From contig NZ_BOMG01000105.1 of assembly GCF_016862075.1 (NCBI RefSeq), positions 56,843-120,842 of the forward strand: 64,000 nucleotides of DNA. The letters are read 5' to 3'. This document shows positions 26,729 to 34,919 of this stretch, piece by piece. A program made the translations under genes and the position numbers. Each line of letters starts with the position of its first letter. The first letter of the stretch is position 1. This stretch comes from Actinoplanes couchii (GTDB taxonomy: Bacteria; Actinomycetota; Actinomycetes; Mycobacteriales; Micromonosporaceae). The notes beneath the pieces were generated by a model that did not search any database, had not been told where the DNA came from, and was given only the letters and a program-made list of their open reading frames with translations.

Positions 26729-27637
26729 TCAGAGCCCGGCGATCAGGCGCGCCTCGGCGATCAGTGCCGAGCGGACGGCTGCGGCCGGGCCGGTGAGATC
26801 CCCGATCCGGGCGAGCCCCATCGAGCGGCCCGTCCATCCCGGATCGTCCACCTCGACCCGGACCACACCGTCGGGCAGGGCGAAAGCCGCGAGGCGGGGG
26901 ACGGTCGTGATGCCGATCCCGGCGGCCACGAACCCGAACCGTGCGGACCAGTCGCCCAGCTCGGCGACCACCCGCGGTTGCGGCAGCGTCGGCCACGCCC
27001 CGAACTGCGGCTCGCCCCGCGCCCCTCGGCCGGCGATCCAGGCCTCCTCGGTGAGTTCGGCGACCGGCACCCGCTCGGTGCCGGCCAGCCGGTGCCGAGC
27101 GCCGACCGCGAGCAGCAGCGAACCGGAGGGCAGGGGCTCGACCTCGATCCCGGTCAGGTCCCAGCCGGGCAGGCCCGCTCCGGAGGCGAGGATCGCCAGA
27201 TCCAGACGGCCGGCGCGCAGCCGGCGGATCTGCACCGGTGTCGAGGATTCCAGGAAGTCGACCTCGACCGACGGATGATCGGTGCGGACCCGGGCGATGG
27301 TCCGGGGCGCCAGCCGTAGCGCGGTGGCCGGGAATCCGCCGAGCGCCACCCGGCCGCCCAGCGGCATCGGCAGATCCTCGAGTTCCCGCTGCGCGGCGTC
27401 GTACTGGTCGAGGATCGCCGCCGCACGCAGGGCCAGCCGGGTGCCGGCCGGGGTCGGATCGACTCCACGCGGCCCGCGGTGGAACAGCCGTGTGCCCGCA
27501 GCCGTTTCGAGCGCGGCCATCTGTTTGGACAACGCCGACTGCGTGAAGCCCAGACGTTCGGATGCCGCGGTCAGCGATCCGGTCTCCAGCACCGCCCGTA
27601 GCGCCCGCAGCAGTTGCGGATGAACATCCAGACTCAC
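26729..27637 (-). CDS. LysR-family transcriptional regulator
   Basis: 302 residues. The N-terminal winged helix-turn-helix reads LRALRAVLETGSLTAASERL followed by GFTQSALSKQMAALE, and is followed by the usual periplasmic-binding-like effector domain (about 90-300). The ATG at 27637 is the first sensible start. The gene is transcribed in the same direction as the downstream SDR gene and could regulate it. The effector is not readable. Confidence 0.9.
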   Translation of the reverse strand: MSLDVHPQLLRALRAVLETGSLTAASERLGFTQSALSKQMAALETAAGTRLFHRGPRGVDPTPAGTRLALRAAAILDQYDAAQRELEDLPMPLGGRVALGGFPATALRLAPRTIARVRTDHPSVEVDFLESSTPVQIRRLRAGRLDLAILASGAGLPGWDLTGIEVEPLPSGSLLLAVGARHRLAGTERVPVAELTEEAWIAGRGARGEPQFGAWPTLPQPRVVAELGDWSARFGFVAAGIGITTVPRLAAFALPDGVVRVEVDDPGWTGRSMGLARIGDLTGPAAAVRSALIAEARLIAGL

Positions 27638-27710
27638 GGCCGCCAGTATGCCAGCGCAGAATACCCATGGTGATCACCAGTCGCCGGCCGCATGTGGTCC
27701 CGCGGGAGTG

Positions 27711-28607
27711 TCATCGCAGGGCGCCGGTGGCCACGGTGGCCGCCCGGGCTATCAGGGCGTTGTCGAACTCCGCGTCGGCGGCCGGGCGCTGGGACATCAC
27801 CGCGAGGACGATCGGCCGGTCCGGTTCGGGCCAGAGCACGGCGATGTCGTTGCGGGTGCCGTACCCGCCGGCACCGCTCTTGTCGATGACCTTCCAACTG
27901 TGCGGTACGCCCGCACGGATCAGCTCGTCGCCGGTGGCGTTGCCGGTCATCCAGTCGGTGAGCTGGGTGCGGTCTTCGGCCGCAAGAGCATCACCGATGA
28001 CGTACGCCTGCAGGTCCCGGGCCAGGGCCCGCGGCGTGCTGGTGTCGCGTTCGTCGCCGGGCGTCGCCGTGTTGAGGTCCGGTTCGGTGCGGTCGGCGGT
28101 GGTCACGGTGTCCCCGAGGTCACGCAGGGCGGATTCGAGGCCGGCCGGGCCGCCCAGTTCCTGCAGCATGATGTTGGCCGCGGCGTTGTCGCTGTACCGG
28201 ACGGCGGCCTCGGTGGCGTCCCGGAGACTGATCCGGCGGCCGACGTGTTTCTCGGTGACGGGGGAGTGCGGCAGGATGTCGGCCCGGTCGACCGCGACGG
28301 TCTTGTCCAGTTCGGCATCGCGGGACAGCAGGGCCCCGGCGGCGAGCGCCTTGAACGTGGAACAGTACGCGAACCGCTCGTCCGCCTGGTATTCGATGCT
28401 GCGCCCGGACGCCACATCGAGGCCGTACACGCCGAGCCGGGAATCGAATTCCTTCTCCAGGGCCGCGAACGCGGGACCGGCCGTCGCCGGGGAAGCCGGC
28501 GTGCTGATCGACGGCGCCGCCACCGGGGTGTCGGCTGCGGGAGCCGCGCATGCGCTCAGAAGGACGGCGGCCGTCAGGGCGGCGGCTCTGCTCAAGGTGC
28601 TGATCAT
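27711..28607 (-). CDS. Class A serine beta-lactamase, lipoprotein
   Basis: 298 residues from ATG 28607; the ATG at 28631 would put 8 extra residues before the signal sequence. Lipobox LLSAC (Cys20) marks a lipoprotein. All class A motifs are present: Ser83-x-x-Lys86 (STFK), Ser139-Asp140-Asn141 (SDN), Glu175-x-x-Leu-Asn179 (EPDLN) and Lys243-Ser-Gly (KSG, in place of KTG). It should hydrolyse penicillins at the cell surface. It is divergent from a LysR gene, an AmpR-like arrangement, with paired inverted repeats between the two starts. Confidence 0.92.
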   Translation of the reverse strand: MISTLSRAAALTAAVLLSACAAPAADTPVAAPSISTPASPATAGPAFAALEKEFDSRLGVYGLDVASGRSIEYQADERFAYCSTFKALAAGALLSRDAELDKTVAVDRADILPHSPVTEKHVGRRISLRDATEAAVRYSDNAAANIMLQELGGPAGLESALRDLGDTVTTADRTEPDLNTATPGDERDTSTPRALARDLQAYVIGDALAAEDRTQLTDWMTGNATGDELIRAGVPHSWKVIDKSGAGGYGTRNDIAVLWPEPDRPIVLAVMSQRPAADAEFDNALIARAATVATGALR

Positions 28608-28636
28608 GGCCTGAGGCTGACACGACGCCATTCATG

Positions 28637-28666
28637 CTGTCCAAGACAGTTTCATGGTTTTCCATG
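28637..28666. promoter_or_regulatory. Paired inverted repeats between beta-lactamase and LysR genes
   Basis: CTGTC-CAA-GACAG (28637-28649) and CATGG-TTTT-CCATG (28653-28666) are two perfect short palindromes lying next to each other in the 82-bp gap between the divergent starts. LysR regulators bind such paired dyads. The region is also AT-richer than its surroundings, as promoters are. It is the most likely binding region for the adjacent LysR protein. Confidence 0.5.
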
Positions 28667-28689
28667 CAGTATCGACATAGATTCGGTTC

Positions 28690-29574
28690 ATGGACCTGAT
28701 CGCGAGCTGCGTGGCCTTCATCGCCGTCAGCCGGCACGCAAGCTTCACGCACGGCGCCGCGGCCGCCGGCATCCCCCAGCCGGTGGCGAGTCGCCGCATC
28801 GCCGCCCTGGAGCAGCACCTCGGCGCTCCCGTGCTCGACCGCACCTCACGGACGGTGACGCTCACCCCGTTCGGCCGGGACATGCTGGCGTCGGCTCAGC
28901 GTCTCGTCGATTTCGCCGACGTGCTGAGCGACGCCGCCGACCGGAGCCGGCGCAAGGCGTTCGACCTCGCCGTTCCGGCCTGCAGCACTCCGCTCGCTCT
29001 GGCCCGGCTCATCGCCGAAGCGGAACGCCACGATCTGTTCTTCGATGTCGTACCAGCAGATCCCGGTGTTCGAACCGACCTGATGCGAGCGGGGGAGGTG
29101 CACGCCTCGATCACCGCCGTGCCCGCCGCCGACGGCACCTGGCAAGTGCCGCTCGGCGTGGCCGGCGACCTGCCCCGGACCGGCCCGACGCTCTACCTGG
29201 AGCAGCTGCGGCCGGACCGCGGTGGCGAGGCGGATCGCCGGGTGTGGGTGCAGCCCGAGGACGACGTCCCGCACGTGCTGGACCGCATCGTCCGGCTGGC
29301 CGGCGCGGTCGGCCTGCACCGCCACCAGATCGCGACGGCACGCTCGGTGCCCGGCGCCGTCGCGCGCGGCCTCGGCGGTCACGATCTCGTCCTGTGCTCG
29401 CGGGCCGAGGCCGACTCGTTCGGACTGTCCTGGTGGCCGATCGGGGAGGAGGCGTTCGCCCGCGGATACGACGTCGTCTGCACCTCCAAGGACGACGGGC
29501 GCCGATTACGTACGATCCTGTCGGCCGCCATCGCCGCCTGCGTCGGCGCCGAGGACGAGGAGAACCAGCAGTGA
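28690..29574 (+). CDS. LysR-family regulator beside beta-lactamase genes
   Basis: 294 residues. The helix-turn-helix region reads SRHASFTHGAAAAGIPQPVA followed by SRRIAALEQHLG, with a LysR effector domain after it. The ATG at 28690 starts MDLIASCVAF. It is divergent from the class A beta-lactamase gene (like ampR/ampC) and overlaps the next gene, a second beta-lactamase-fold gene, by 4 bases (GTGA). It probably responds to beta-lactam stress or to a cell-wall fragment and controls both. This role is inferred from layout. Confidence 0.88.
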   Translation: MDLIASCVAFIAVSRHASFTHGAAAAGIPQPVASRRIAALEQHLGAPVLDRTSRTVTLTPFGRDMLASAQRLVDFADVLSDAADRSRRKAFDLAVPACSTPLALARLIAEAERHDLFFDVVPADPGVRTDLMRAGEVHASITAVPAADGTWQVPLGVAGDLPRTGPTLYLEQLRPDRGGEADRRVWVQPEDDVPHVLDRIVRLAGAVGLHRHQIATARSVPGAVARGLGGHDLVLCSRAEADSFGLSWWPIGEEAFARGYDVVCTSKDDGRRLRTILSAAIAACVGAEDEENQQ

Positions 29575-30476
29575 ACGCGACCGCAGTCGTCCGCACGGCG
29601 CACGACGCCCTGCAGGCGGCCGGGTTGCGTGGCTCGTTCCTGGTGCGTGACGTGGACACCGGCGATGAGATCGAGATCGACGCGGACATCGAGCTCCCGG
29701 TCGCCTCGCTGGTCAAGATCCCCCTGGCCGTCGTCACCCTCGAACGTGTCGCCCGCGGTGAACTGGACGCGGCCACCCGCATCGAGGTGGCGCCGGGCCG
29801 GATCCGGACCCCGGGCCCGACCGGGCTGAGCCGGTTCCGTCACCCGGCCGTCGTCGCGATCGACGACCTGCTCTACCTGGCCGTGGCGATCAGCGACAAC
29901 GCCGCCGCGGACGCCCTGTTCGACCTCACGCCGCCGGCCGCGGTCGACGTCGCGGTGCGCGGCCTCGGACTCGCCGGTATCGCCGTACGCCATCGGCTGG
30001 GTGATCTCACCGACACGCCCGTGGAACGTTTCGGCGGGGCCGAGCCGCACCTCGCCCAGGCCCTGGCCATCGGCGGCGGCACCAGCGGGGGTGGCCACGC
30101 CGTGGCCCAGCTCGACCCCAGCCGGGCCAACACCGGGACCGCCCGGGCGTACGCCGATCTACTGACCGCCCTCTGGCGACCATCCGCCATCACCCCGCAA
30201 ACGGCGGCACGCCTGCGCGAACTGCTGGCGGCCAACGTGATACGTCACCGGCTGGCGCCCGATTTCAGCTCCGACGCCGCACAGTGGTCGTCCAAGACCG
30301 GGACGCTGCTGAACCTGCGCCACGAGGCAGGCGTCGTCGAACATGCCGACGGCCGGACGTTCGCGGTCGTGGCGATGACCGAGTCCCAGACCCCCGCAGC
30401 GGTGCAGACAGCCGCCGAGGCGCTGATGGGCCGCGTCGCCCGAGACCTCCGCGACACGCTGCGCGGCCGCCGATGA
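29571..30476 (+). CDS. Beta-lactamase-fold serine hydrolase, cytoplasmic, no omega-loop Glu
   Basis: 301 residues from GTG 29571, overlapping the LysR stop. The frame is open for 1.9 kb upstream, but that is a shadow. Motifs: Ser46-Leu-Val-Lys49 (SxxK), Ser108-Asp109-Asn110 (SDN) and Lys242-Thr-Gly (KTG). Unlike class A enzymes, no ExxLN motif is visible where the omega loop should be (AQLDPSRANTGTARAY), and there is no signal peptide or lipobox. It may be a DD-peptidase-like or esterase-like enzyme, or a binding decoy, and not a classical beta-lactamase. Coupling to LysR suggests a function in the same response. Confidence 0.75.
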   Translation: MNATAVVRTAHDALQAAGLRGSFLVRDVDTGDEIEIDADIELPVASLVKIPLAVVTLERVARGELDAATRIEVAPGRIRTPGPTGLSRFRHPAVVAIDDLLYLAVAISDNAAADALFDLTPPAAVDVAVRGLGLAGIAVRHRLGDLTDTPVERFGGAEPHLAQALAIGGGTSGGGHAVAQLDPSRANTGTARAYADLLTALWRPSAITPQTAARLRELLAANVIRHRLAPDFSSDAAQWSSKTGTLLNLRHEAGVVEHADGRTFAVVAMTESQTPAAVQTAAEALMGRVARDLRDTLRGRR

Positions 30477-30488
30477 GCGTGGCGGCCG
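30464..30488. terminator. Hairpin between convergent genes
   Basis: Perfect 8-bp arms CGGCCGCC (30464-30471) and GGCGGCCG (30481-30488) with a 9-base loop cover the stop codon of the serine hydrolase gene and reach to 2 bp from the end of the convergent TetR gene. The position fits a shared terminator. Confidence 0.5.
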
Positions 30489-30490
30489 GA

Positions 30491-31144
30491 TCAGCGTTGT
30501 GGCTTGCCGCTCGGCAGCCAGTCGCGGGTCAGGGCGTCGACCTCGGGACGGGTCAGCGGCGGGCCGAGGTCGCTGTCGCCGCGGAGTCCGTCGATGAGCA
30601 GCCGCAGGTAGCGGTGGAAGATCTCGGGGCGCACCGCCTGGCTGTGGTGGGCGACCTCGCTGACCATCATGAGCAGCAGCGGCACGTCACCGGCGGTCAC
30701 GTCGGCACGCAGTGACCCCTCGGCGTGGGCCCGGTCGATGATCGCCTCGACGAGCGGGTAGATCCGCTGCCGGATGATCTCGAAGTAGCGGGCGTCCAGG
30801 TCGGCGCCGAGCGCGATGTCGCGGACGCCACGGTCGGTGGCGTGCAGTTCGGCGGCGCGGGTCAGGAAACTGACCAGGCCGTCCCATCCGGTCGGCTTCC
30901 GCAGCGCCGCCTCGATCTCCCGGGCGTGCTGTTCGAGCCGTTCCTCGAAGGCCACTTCGAGAAGCTGCTCCTTGGTGGGGAACCGCCGGTAGACGGTGCC
31001 GATGCCGACTCCGGCATGGGTGGCGACGTCGTCGAGGGTCGCCGCGAGCCCGCGGGTCGCGAACACCTCACGGGCGGCCTCGACGATGCGCTCGCGGTTG
31101 AGTTGCGCGTCGCGCCGTAACGGCCGGTCGATCTCCTCGGGCAT
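30491..31144 (-). CDS. TetR-family repressor of the adjacent efflux gene
   Basis: 217 residues from ATG 31144; a start at 31210 would cover the operators and is unlikely. The helix-turn-helix spans TLDDVATHAGVGIGTVYRRF followed by PTKEQLLEVAF. The C-terminal ligand domain is helical. It is divergent from a DHA2 transporter, and the 97-bp gap holds two 23-bp near-palindromes. This is the standard layout of a drug-responsive repressor that controls itself and its pump. Confidence 0.92.
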   Translation of the reverse strand: MPEEIDRPLRRDAQLNRERIVEAAREVFATRGLAATLDDVATHAGVGIGTVYRRFPTKEQLLEVAFEERLEQHAREIEAALRKPTGWDGLVSFLTRAAELHATDRGVRDIALGADLDARYFEIIRQRIYPLVEAIIDRAHAEGSLRADVTAGDVPLLLMMVSEVAHHSQAVRPEIFHRYLRLLIDGLRGDSDLGPPLTRPEVDALTRDWLPSGKPQR

Positions 31145-31158
31145 GCGCCGATCATAAC

Positions 31159-31181
31159 AAGTTGAGGAGCATCCTCCACTT
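31159..31181. promoter_or_regulatory. TetR operator 1
   Basis: AAGTTGAGGA (31159-31168), a 3-base spacer, then TCCTCCACTT (31172-31181): 10-bp arms with one mismatch. It has the same consensus as the second site and is inverted relative to it. It lies 15 bases upstream of the TetR start codon. Confidence 0.75.
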
Positions 31182-31197
31182 TCGTGAGCCTGTTCAC

Positions 31198-31220
31198 AAG
31201 TGGAGGACACTCCTCAACTT
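31198..31220. promoter_or_regulatory. TetR operator 2
   Basis: AAGTGGAGGA (31198-31207), a 3-base spacer, then TCCTCAACTT (31211-31220): 10-bp arms with one mismatch. It is nearly the exact reverse complement of operator 1, 16 bp away, and ends 21 bp before the transporter start. Two copies of one motif in the divergent gap are strong evidence of a specific binding site. Confidence 0.75.
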
Positions 31221-31241
31221 CGGGGCTACGGTCCTGACCCC

Positions 31242-32687
31242 ATGAAGACCGAACATCGATGGGCACTCGCCGTGCTCGCCCTCGCCCAGCTGATGGTCGT
31301 GCTCGACGCGACCATCGTGAACATCGCCCTGCCCGCCGCCCAGCAGGAACTGGGCTTCACCGACACCGGCCGGCAGTGGATCGTCACCGGCTACGCGCTG
31401 GCCTTCGGCAGTCTGCTGCTGATCGGCGGCCGGCTCTCCGACCTGCTGGGCCGCCGGACCATGCTGCTCACCGGCTTCACCGGCTTCGCGGTCGCCTCCA
31501 CCGTCGGCGGCTTCTCCGGTGCCACCGGCGTGCTCATCGCCGCCCGGGTCGGTCAGGGAGTGTTCGCGGCAGCACTCGCCCCGGCGGCACTCTCCCTGCT
31601 GTCGACCACCTTCACCACACCCACCGAACGCGCCAAGGCGTTCGCCATCTACGGCTCGGTCACCGGCTCCGGAAGCGCGATCGGACTGCTGCTCGGCGGA
31701 TCCCTCACCGAGTACGCGTCCTGGCGCTGGTGCCTGCTGGTGAACCTGCTCTTCGCCGCCGCCGGCATCGCGGGCACGCTTCTCCGGCTGCCCGCGACCC
31801 CCGCCGACCGGACCGCCCGGATGGACTGGCCGGGCGCGATCACCGCCGTGACGGGTCTGGTCGCGCTCGTCTACGGGCTCGGCAACGCCGCCGACCAGAG
31901 TTGGGCGGCCCCGCACACCTACCTCCCGATCGGCGCCGGCATGCTGCTGCTGGTCCTCTTCGTGGCAGTGCAGACCCGCGTGCCGCATCCGCTGCTGCCG
32001 CTACGGGTGGTCCTCGACCGGACCCGGGGCGGCGCCTACCTGGCGGTCGCCTTCACCGGCGCCGGCATGTTCGCGGTGTTCCTGTTCCTCACCTACTACC
32101 TGACCGGCGTGCTCGGCTTCAGCGCGATCCGCTCCGGCCTGGCCTTCCTGCCCCTGCTCGCCGGGATCATGATCTCGGCGATCGGCGCGGGCCGGGCCCT
32201 TGTGCCCCGGGTCGGCCCCCGCCCGCTGGTTCCGGCCGGAGCGCTCGTCGCCGCCGCCGGTCTGGCCTGGCTGACCCGTCTCGACCTGCAGTCGGACTAC
32301 GCGACGGGCGTCCTGCCCGGCCTGTTCGTCGCCGGTCTCGGCATGGGCCTGATCTTCTCCCCGACCCAGAACGCCGCCACCTCAGCGGTCGCCCCCGCCG
32401 ATGCCGGTGTGGCCTCGGCCATGGTCAACACCGCCCAGCAGATCGGCGGCGCACTCGGCATCGCCCTGCTCACCTCGATCGCCGCCACCACTGATCCCAC
32501 CGATCCGACGGAAGCCCTGGCCGTCGTCTTCTGGACCGCTGCGGGCATCTTCGCCGCCTGCGCCGTCATCGCGGCTCTGACCTTCCGCAGCGGCCCACTC
32601 CAACACAGCCCTCAGGGAGACACCACCCGGCTCGCCGCAGCGAACGCGGTGAACTCCTCGGCGGGCATCGGTTTCGCGAACAGGTAG
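31242..32687 (+). CDS. DHA2-family (EmrB/QacA) MFS drug exporter
   Basis: 481 residues with about 14 hydrophobic segments. The start MKTEHRWALAVLALAQLMVV leads into LDATIVNIALP, the DHA2 motif D1 in helix 1. GGRLSDLLGRR (motif A) and the GSGSAIGLLLGGSL region (motif C) follow. It exports drugs or toxic metabolites using the proton gradient. ATG 31242 is preferred to earlier starts that cover operator DNA. Its last 76 bases overlap the convergent GGDEF-EAL gene, so its C-terminal tail is probably an unconserved read-through. Confidence 0.93.
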   Translation: MKTEHRWALAVLALAQLMVVLDATIVNIALPAAQQELGFTDTGRQWIVTGYALAFGSLLLIGGRLSDLLGRRTMLLTGFTGFAVASTVGGFSGATGVLIAARVGQGVFAAALAPAALSLLSTTFTTPTERAKAFAIYGSVTGSGSAIGLLLGGSLTEYASWRWCLLVNLLFAAAGIAGTLLRLPATPADRTARMDWPGAITAVTGLVALVYGLGNAADQSWAAPHTYLPIGAGMLLLVLFVAVQTRVPHPLLPLRVVLDRTRGGAYLAVAFTGAGMFAVFLFLTYYLTGVLGFSAIRSGLAFLPLLAGIMISAIGAGRALVPRVGPRPLVPAGALVAAAGLAWLTRLDLQSDYATGVLPGLFVAGLGMGLIFSPTQNAATSAVAPADAGVASAMVNTAQQIGGALGIALLTSIAATTDPTDPTEALAVVFWTAAGIFAACAVIAALTFRSGPLQHSPQGDTTRLAAANAVNSSAGIGFANR

Positions 32688-34852
32688 CCCTGGGCCACCG
32701 AGCAGCCCAGCATCTGCAGCTCGGTGGCCTGAACAGCGGTTTCCACACCTTCCGCGACGGTGCGCAGGCCCAGAACCTGGCTGAGCCGGATCACCGCCTC
32801 GGCGACCGCGGCGCCACGGCTGGTGCCGTCGAGTTCCGCGACGAAACTGCGATCGATCTTGAGGACGTCGACGGGCAGCCGGGTCAGTTTGTGCAACGAC
32901 GAGTAGCCGGTGCCGAAGTCGTCCACGGCCACCTTGACACCCTTCGCCCGTAGCTCCTCCAGTACGGGGACGGCGACGTCCTCGTCGACGATGGCCGACT
33001 CGGTGATCTCCAGTACCAGCCGGTCGGCCGGCAGACCGGTCTCCGCCAGTACGCCCTCGACGTCCGCCAGGAACGTCGGCTCGCGCAGCTGCAACGCGGA
33101 CACGTTCACGCTCGCGTGGAACTGCCGCAGGTCGGGGATCTCGGTACGCCACCGCTGCACCTGGGCACAGCTCTCGCGCAGCACGGTCATGCCGATCCGG
33201 TGGATCAGCCCGGCGTTCTCGGCGATCGGGATGAACTCGGTGGGCGGGATCGAACCCAGCTGCGGGTGCTGCCAGCGCAGCAGAGCCTCCACCGCCACCG
33301 GCCGGTGCGTGTCCAGCACGACCAATGGCTGATAGACCACCCGGAGCTGGTCGGTGTCCAAGGCCTGCAACAGAGCGTCGGTGACCGTGGCATCCCGGGT
33401 GCGCCGATCGGTCATCGAGTCGTCATGGAGCCGCCAGCCGTGGCTGCCCGAGCGTTTCGACTCGTACATGGCCAGGTCGGCGCGCCGTTTCAGATCCTTG
33501 GCGGTGTCGTCGGGGCGGGCTGTGGCCAGGCCGATGCTGGCCCGGATGGTGATGACGTCGCCGGCCAGGGTGACCGGGTGGGCGGCCAGGACGGCGAGGA
33601 CACGTTCGGCCACGGCCACCGCCTTCGCGTCGTCGGCCATGTCGTCCAGCACGACGATGAACTCGTCCCCGCCGACCCGGGCGGCGATGTCACCGGACCG
33701 GGTCGCCTGCCGGACCAGCCGGGCGAACTCGATCAGGACCCGGTCGCCGGCCTCGTGCCCGTACCGGTCGTTGACCTGCTTGAACCCGTCAAGATCGAGC
33801 AACATCAGAGCCGGCTGGGTACGGCGTTGCAGCGCCCGGTCCACGGCATGCTGCAGGCCGGTCAGGTTCGCCAGGCCGGTGAGCGGGTCGGTGAGGTTGA
33901 GCCGGCGGCTCTCCCGCAACGAGATGATCTGCCGTACCGCGAGGGCCGCGGTCATCGTGGCCTCGGCGAGGATCAGCCCGCTCCAGTGCCGCACCGGATA
34001 CCCGCCGAACGTGACCAGCAGCAGCATGCTGTTGCCGATCCCGACGGCGACGTACGGCAGATGTGCCGACCAGGCCGGCATCCGCGCCCGGCCGCCGGCG
34101 TCCCGGGCGGCGCTCTGCCCGGTACCGACCGACATCCCGGCGACCGCCATCAGCAGCGAGGCGATGATCAGGGCGGCGTTCGCGGCCGGCGAGCCGGTGG
34201 TGGTCTCGCCGCGCAGCCGGATGGCGGTGAAGGCGACGTCCGCGATCGTGTAGAGCAGGATGCCCGCGACGAGGGTGGTGAGCGGCGGGGTCAGCGTGGC
34301 GACCGCCCCGCGCAGCACCACCGCCGTGACCGCCGCGAGCGCGACCAGATTCCCGAGCGGATAGCCGAGTTCGTAGATCAGGTCCAGCCCGTCGCTGGTG
34401 CTCAGCACCCGGTCGATCGCGAAGTACCAGACGAACATGAACGCGCTGCACAGAATGATCAGGACCTCGATGACGAAGGCCCAGCGTTCCGCCTGGCGCA
34501 GCCGCAGAGCGGACACCGACAGCGCGGTGGCCGTCAGACAGCCGAACATGGCCAGACCGCAGATGACGGCGGCCCATTTCCAGGCGGTCTGCCCGGTGAG
34601 CGCGTCGACGGTGAAACAGATCGTGGCCGCCAGGGACAGCGCCCGGCTCGCCGCGCCCAGCCGCCACGGCAGCGGATTGGGACTCCGCCGGGCGGCGCGC
34701 AGGCAGAAGACGGTGCCGAGCAGGTCCAGCACCAGCAGAGACAGCCCGAGAACCGAATCCCGGGCCCGGGCGTCGGCGAACGCGAGCACCTGCCCCGCCA
34801 GCACCACGAGTATCAGCGCCTGTGCCGTCCTGGGCAGTCCGGTGATCCGCAT
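32612..34852 (-). CDS. Membrane GGDEF-EAL protein (c-di-GMP turnover), second of a pair
   Basis: 746 residues. The N-terminal membrane region has about 8-9 helices (about 10-310). The GGDEF domain has an intact active site (GGDEF at 394-398) and a product-inhibition site RxxD (RSGD, ending five residues before it). The EAL domain has an intact EALLRW motif (EAL 522-524) and DDFGTGYSSL. It can therefore make and cut cyclic di-GMP in principle. The start is unclear: ATG 34852 begins MRITGLPRTAQ just before the first helix, while GTG 34900 is also open. The upstream paralog ends at 34920, 67 bp before this start. Confidence 0.87.
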   Translation of the reverse strand: MRITGLPRTAQALILVVLAGQVLAFADARARDSVLGLSLLVLDLLGTVFCLRAARRSPNPLPWRLGAASRALSLAATICFTVDALTGQTAWKWAAVICGLAMFGCLTATALSVSALRLRQAERWAFVIEVLIILCSAFMFVWYFAIDRVLSTSDGLDLIYELGYPLGNLVALAAVTAVVLRGAVATLTPPLTTLVAGILLYTIADVAFTAIRLRGETTTGSPAANAALIIASLLMAVAGMSVGTGQSAARDAGGRARMPAWSAHLPYVAVGIGNSMLLLVTFGGYPVRHWSGLILAEATMTAALAVRQIISLRESRRLNLTDPLTGLANLTGLQHAVDRALQRRTQPALMLLDLDGFKQVNDRYGHEAGDRVLIEFARLVRQATRSGDIAARVGGDEFIVVLDDMADDAKAVAVAERVLAVLAAHPVTLAGDVITIRASIGLATARPDDTAKDLKRRADLAMYESKRSGSHGWRLHDDSMTDRRTRDATVTDALLQALDTDQLRVVYQPLVVLDTHRPVAVEALLRWQHPQLGSIPPTEFIPIAENAGLIHRIGMTVLRESCAQVQRWRTEIPDLRQFHASVNVSALQLREPTFLADVEGVLAETGLPADRLVLEITESAIVDEDVAVPVLEELRAKGVKVAVDDFGTGYSSLHKLTRLPVDVLKIDRSFVAELDGTSRGAAVAEAVIRLSQVLGLRTVAEGVETAVQATELQMLGCSVAQGYLFAKPMPAEEFTAFAAASRVVSP

Positions 34853-34919
34853 CCTCACCAAGGTCACTTCGGCAGGAAGTACGCGGATCTCGCCGCGCAC
34901 CGAAACTGCAACCGTTTGG

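Noticed and set aside
27648..29570. Upstream extension of the second beta-lactamase-fold gene
   Set aside because: Arg/Gly-rich shadow over the antisense beta-lactamase and the LysR gene; the real start is GTG 29571 overlapping the LysR stop.
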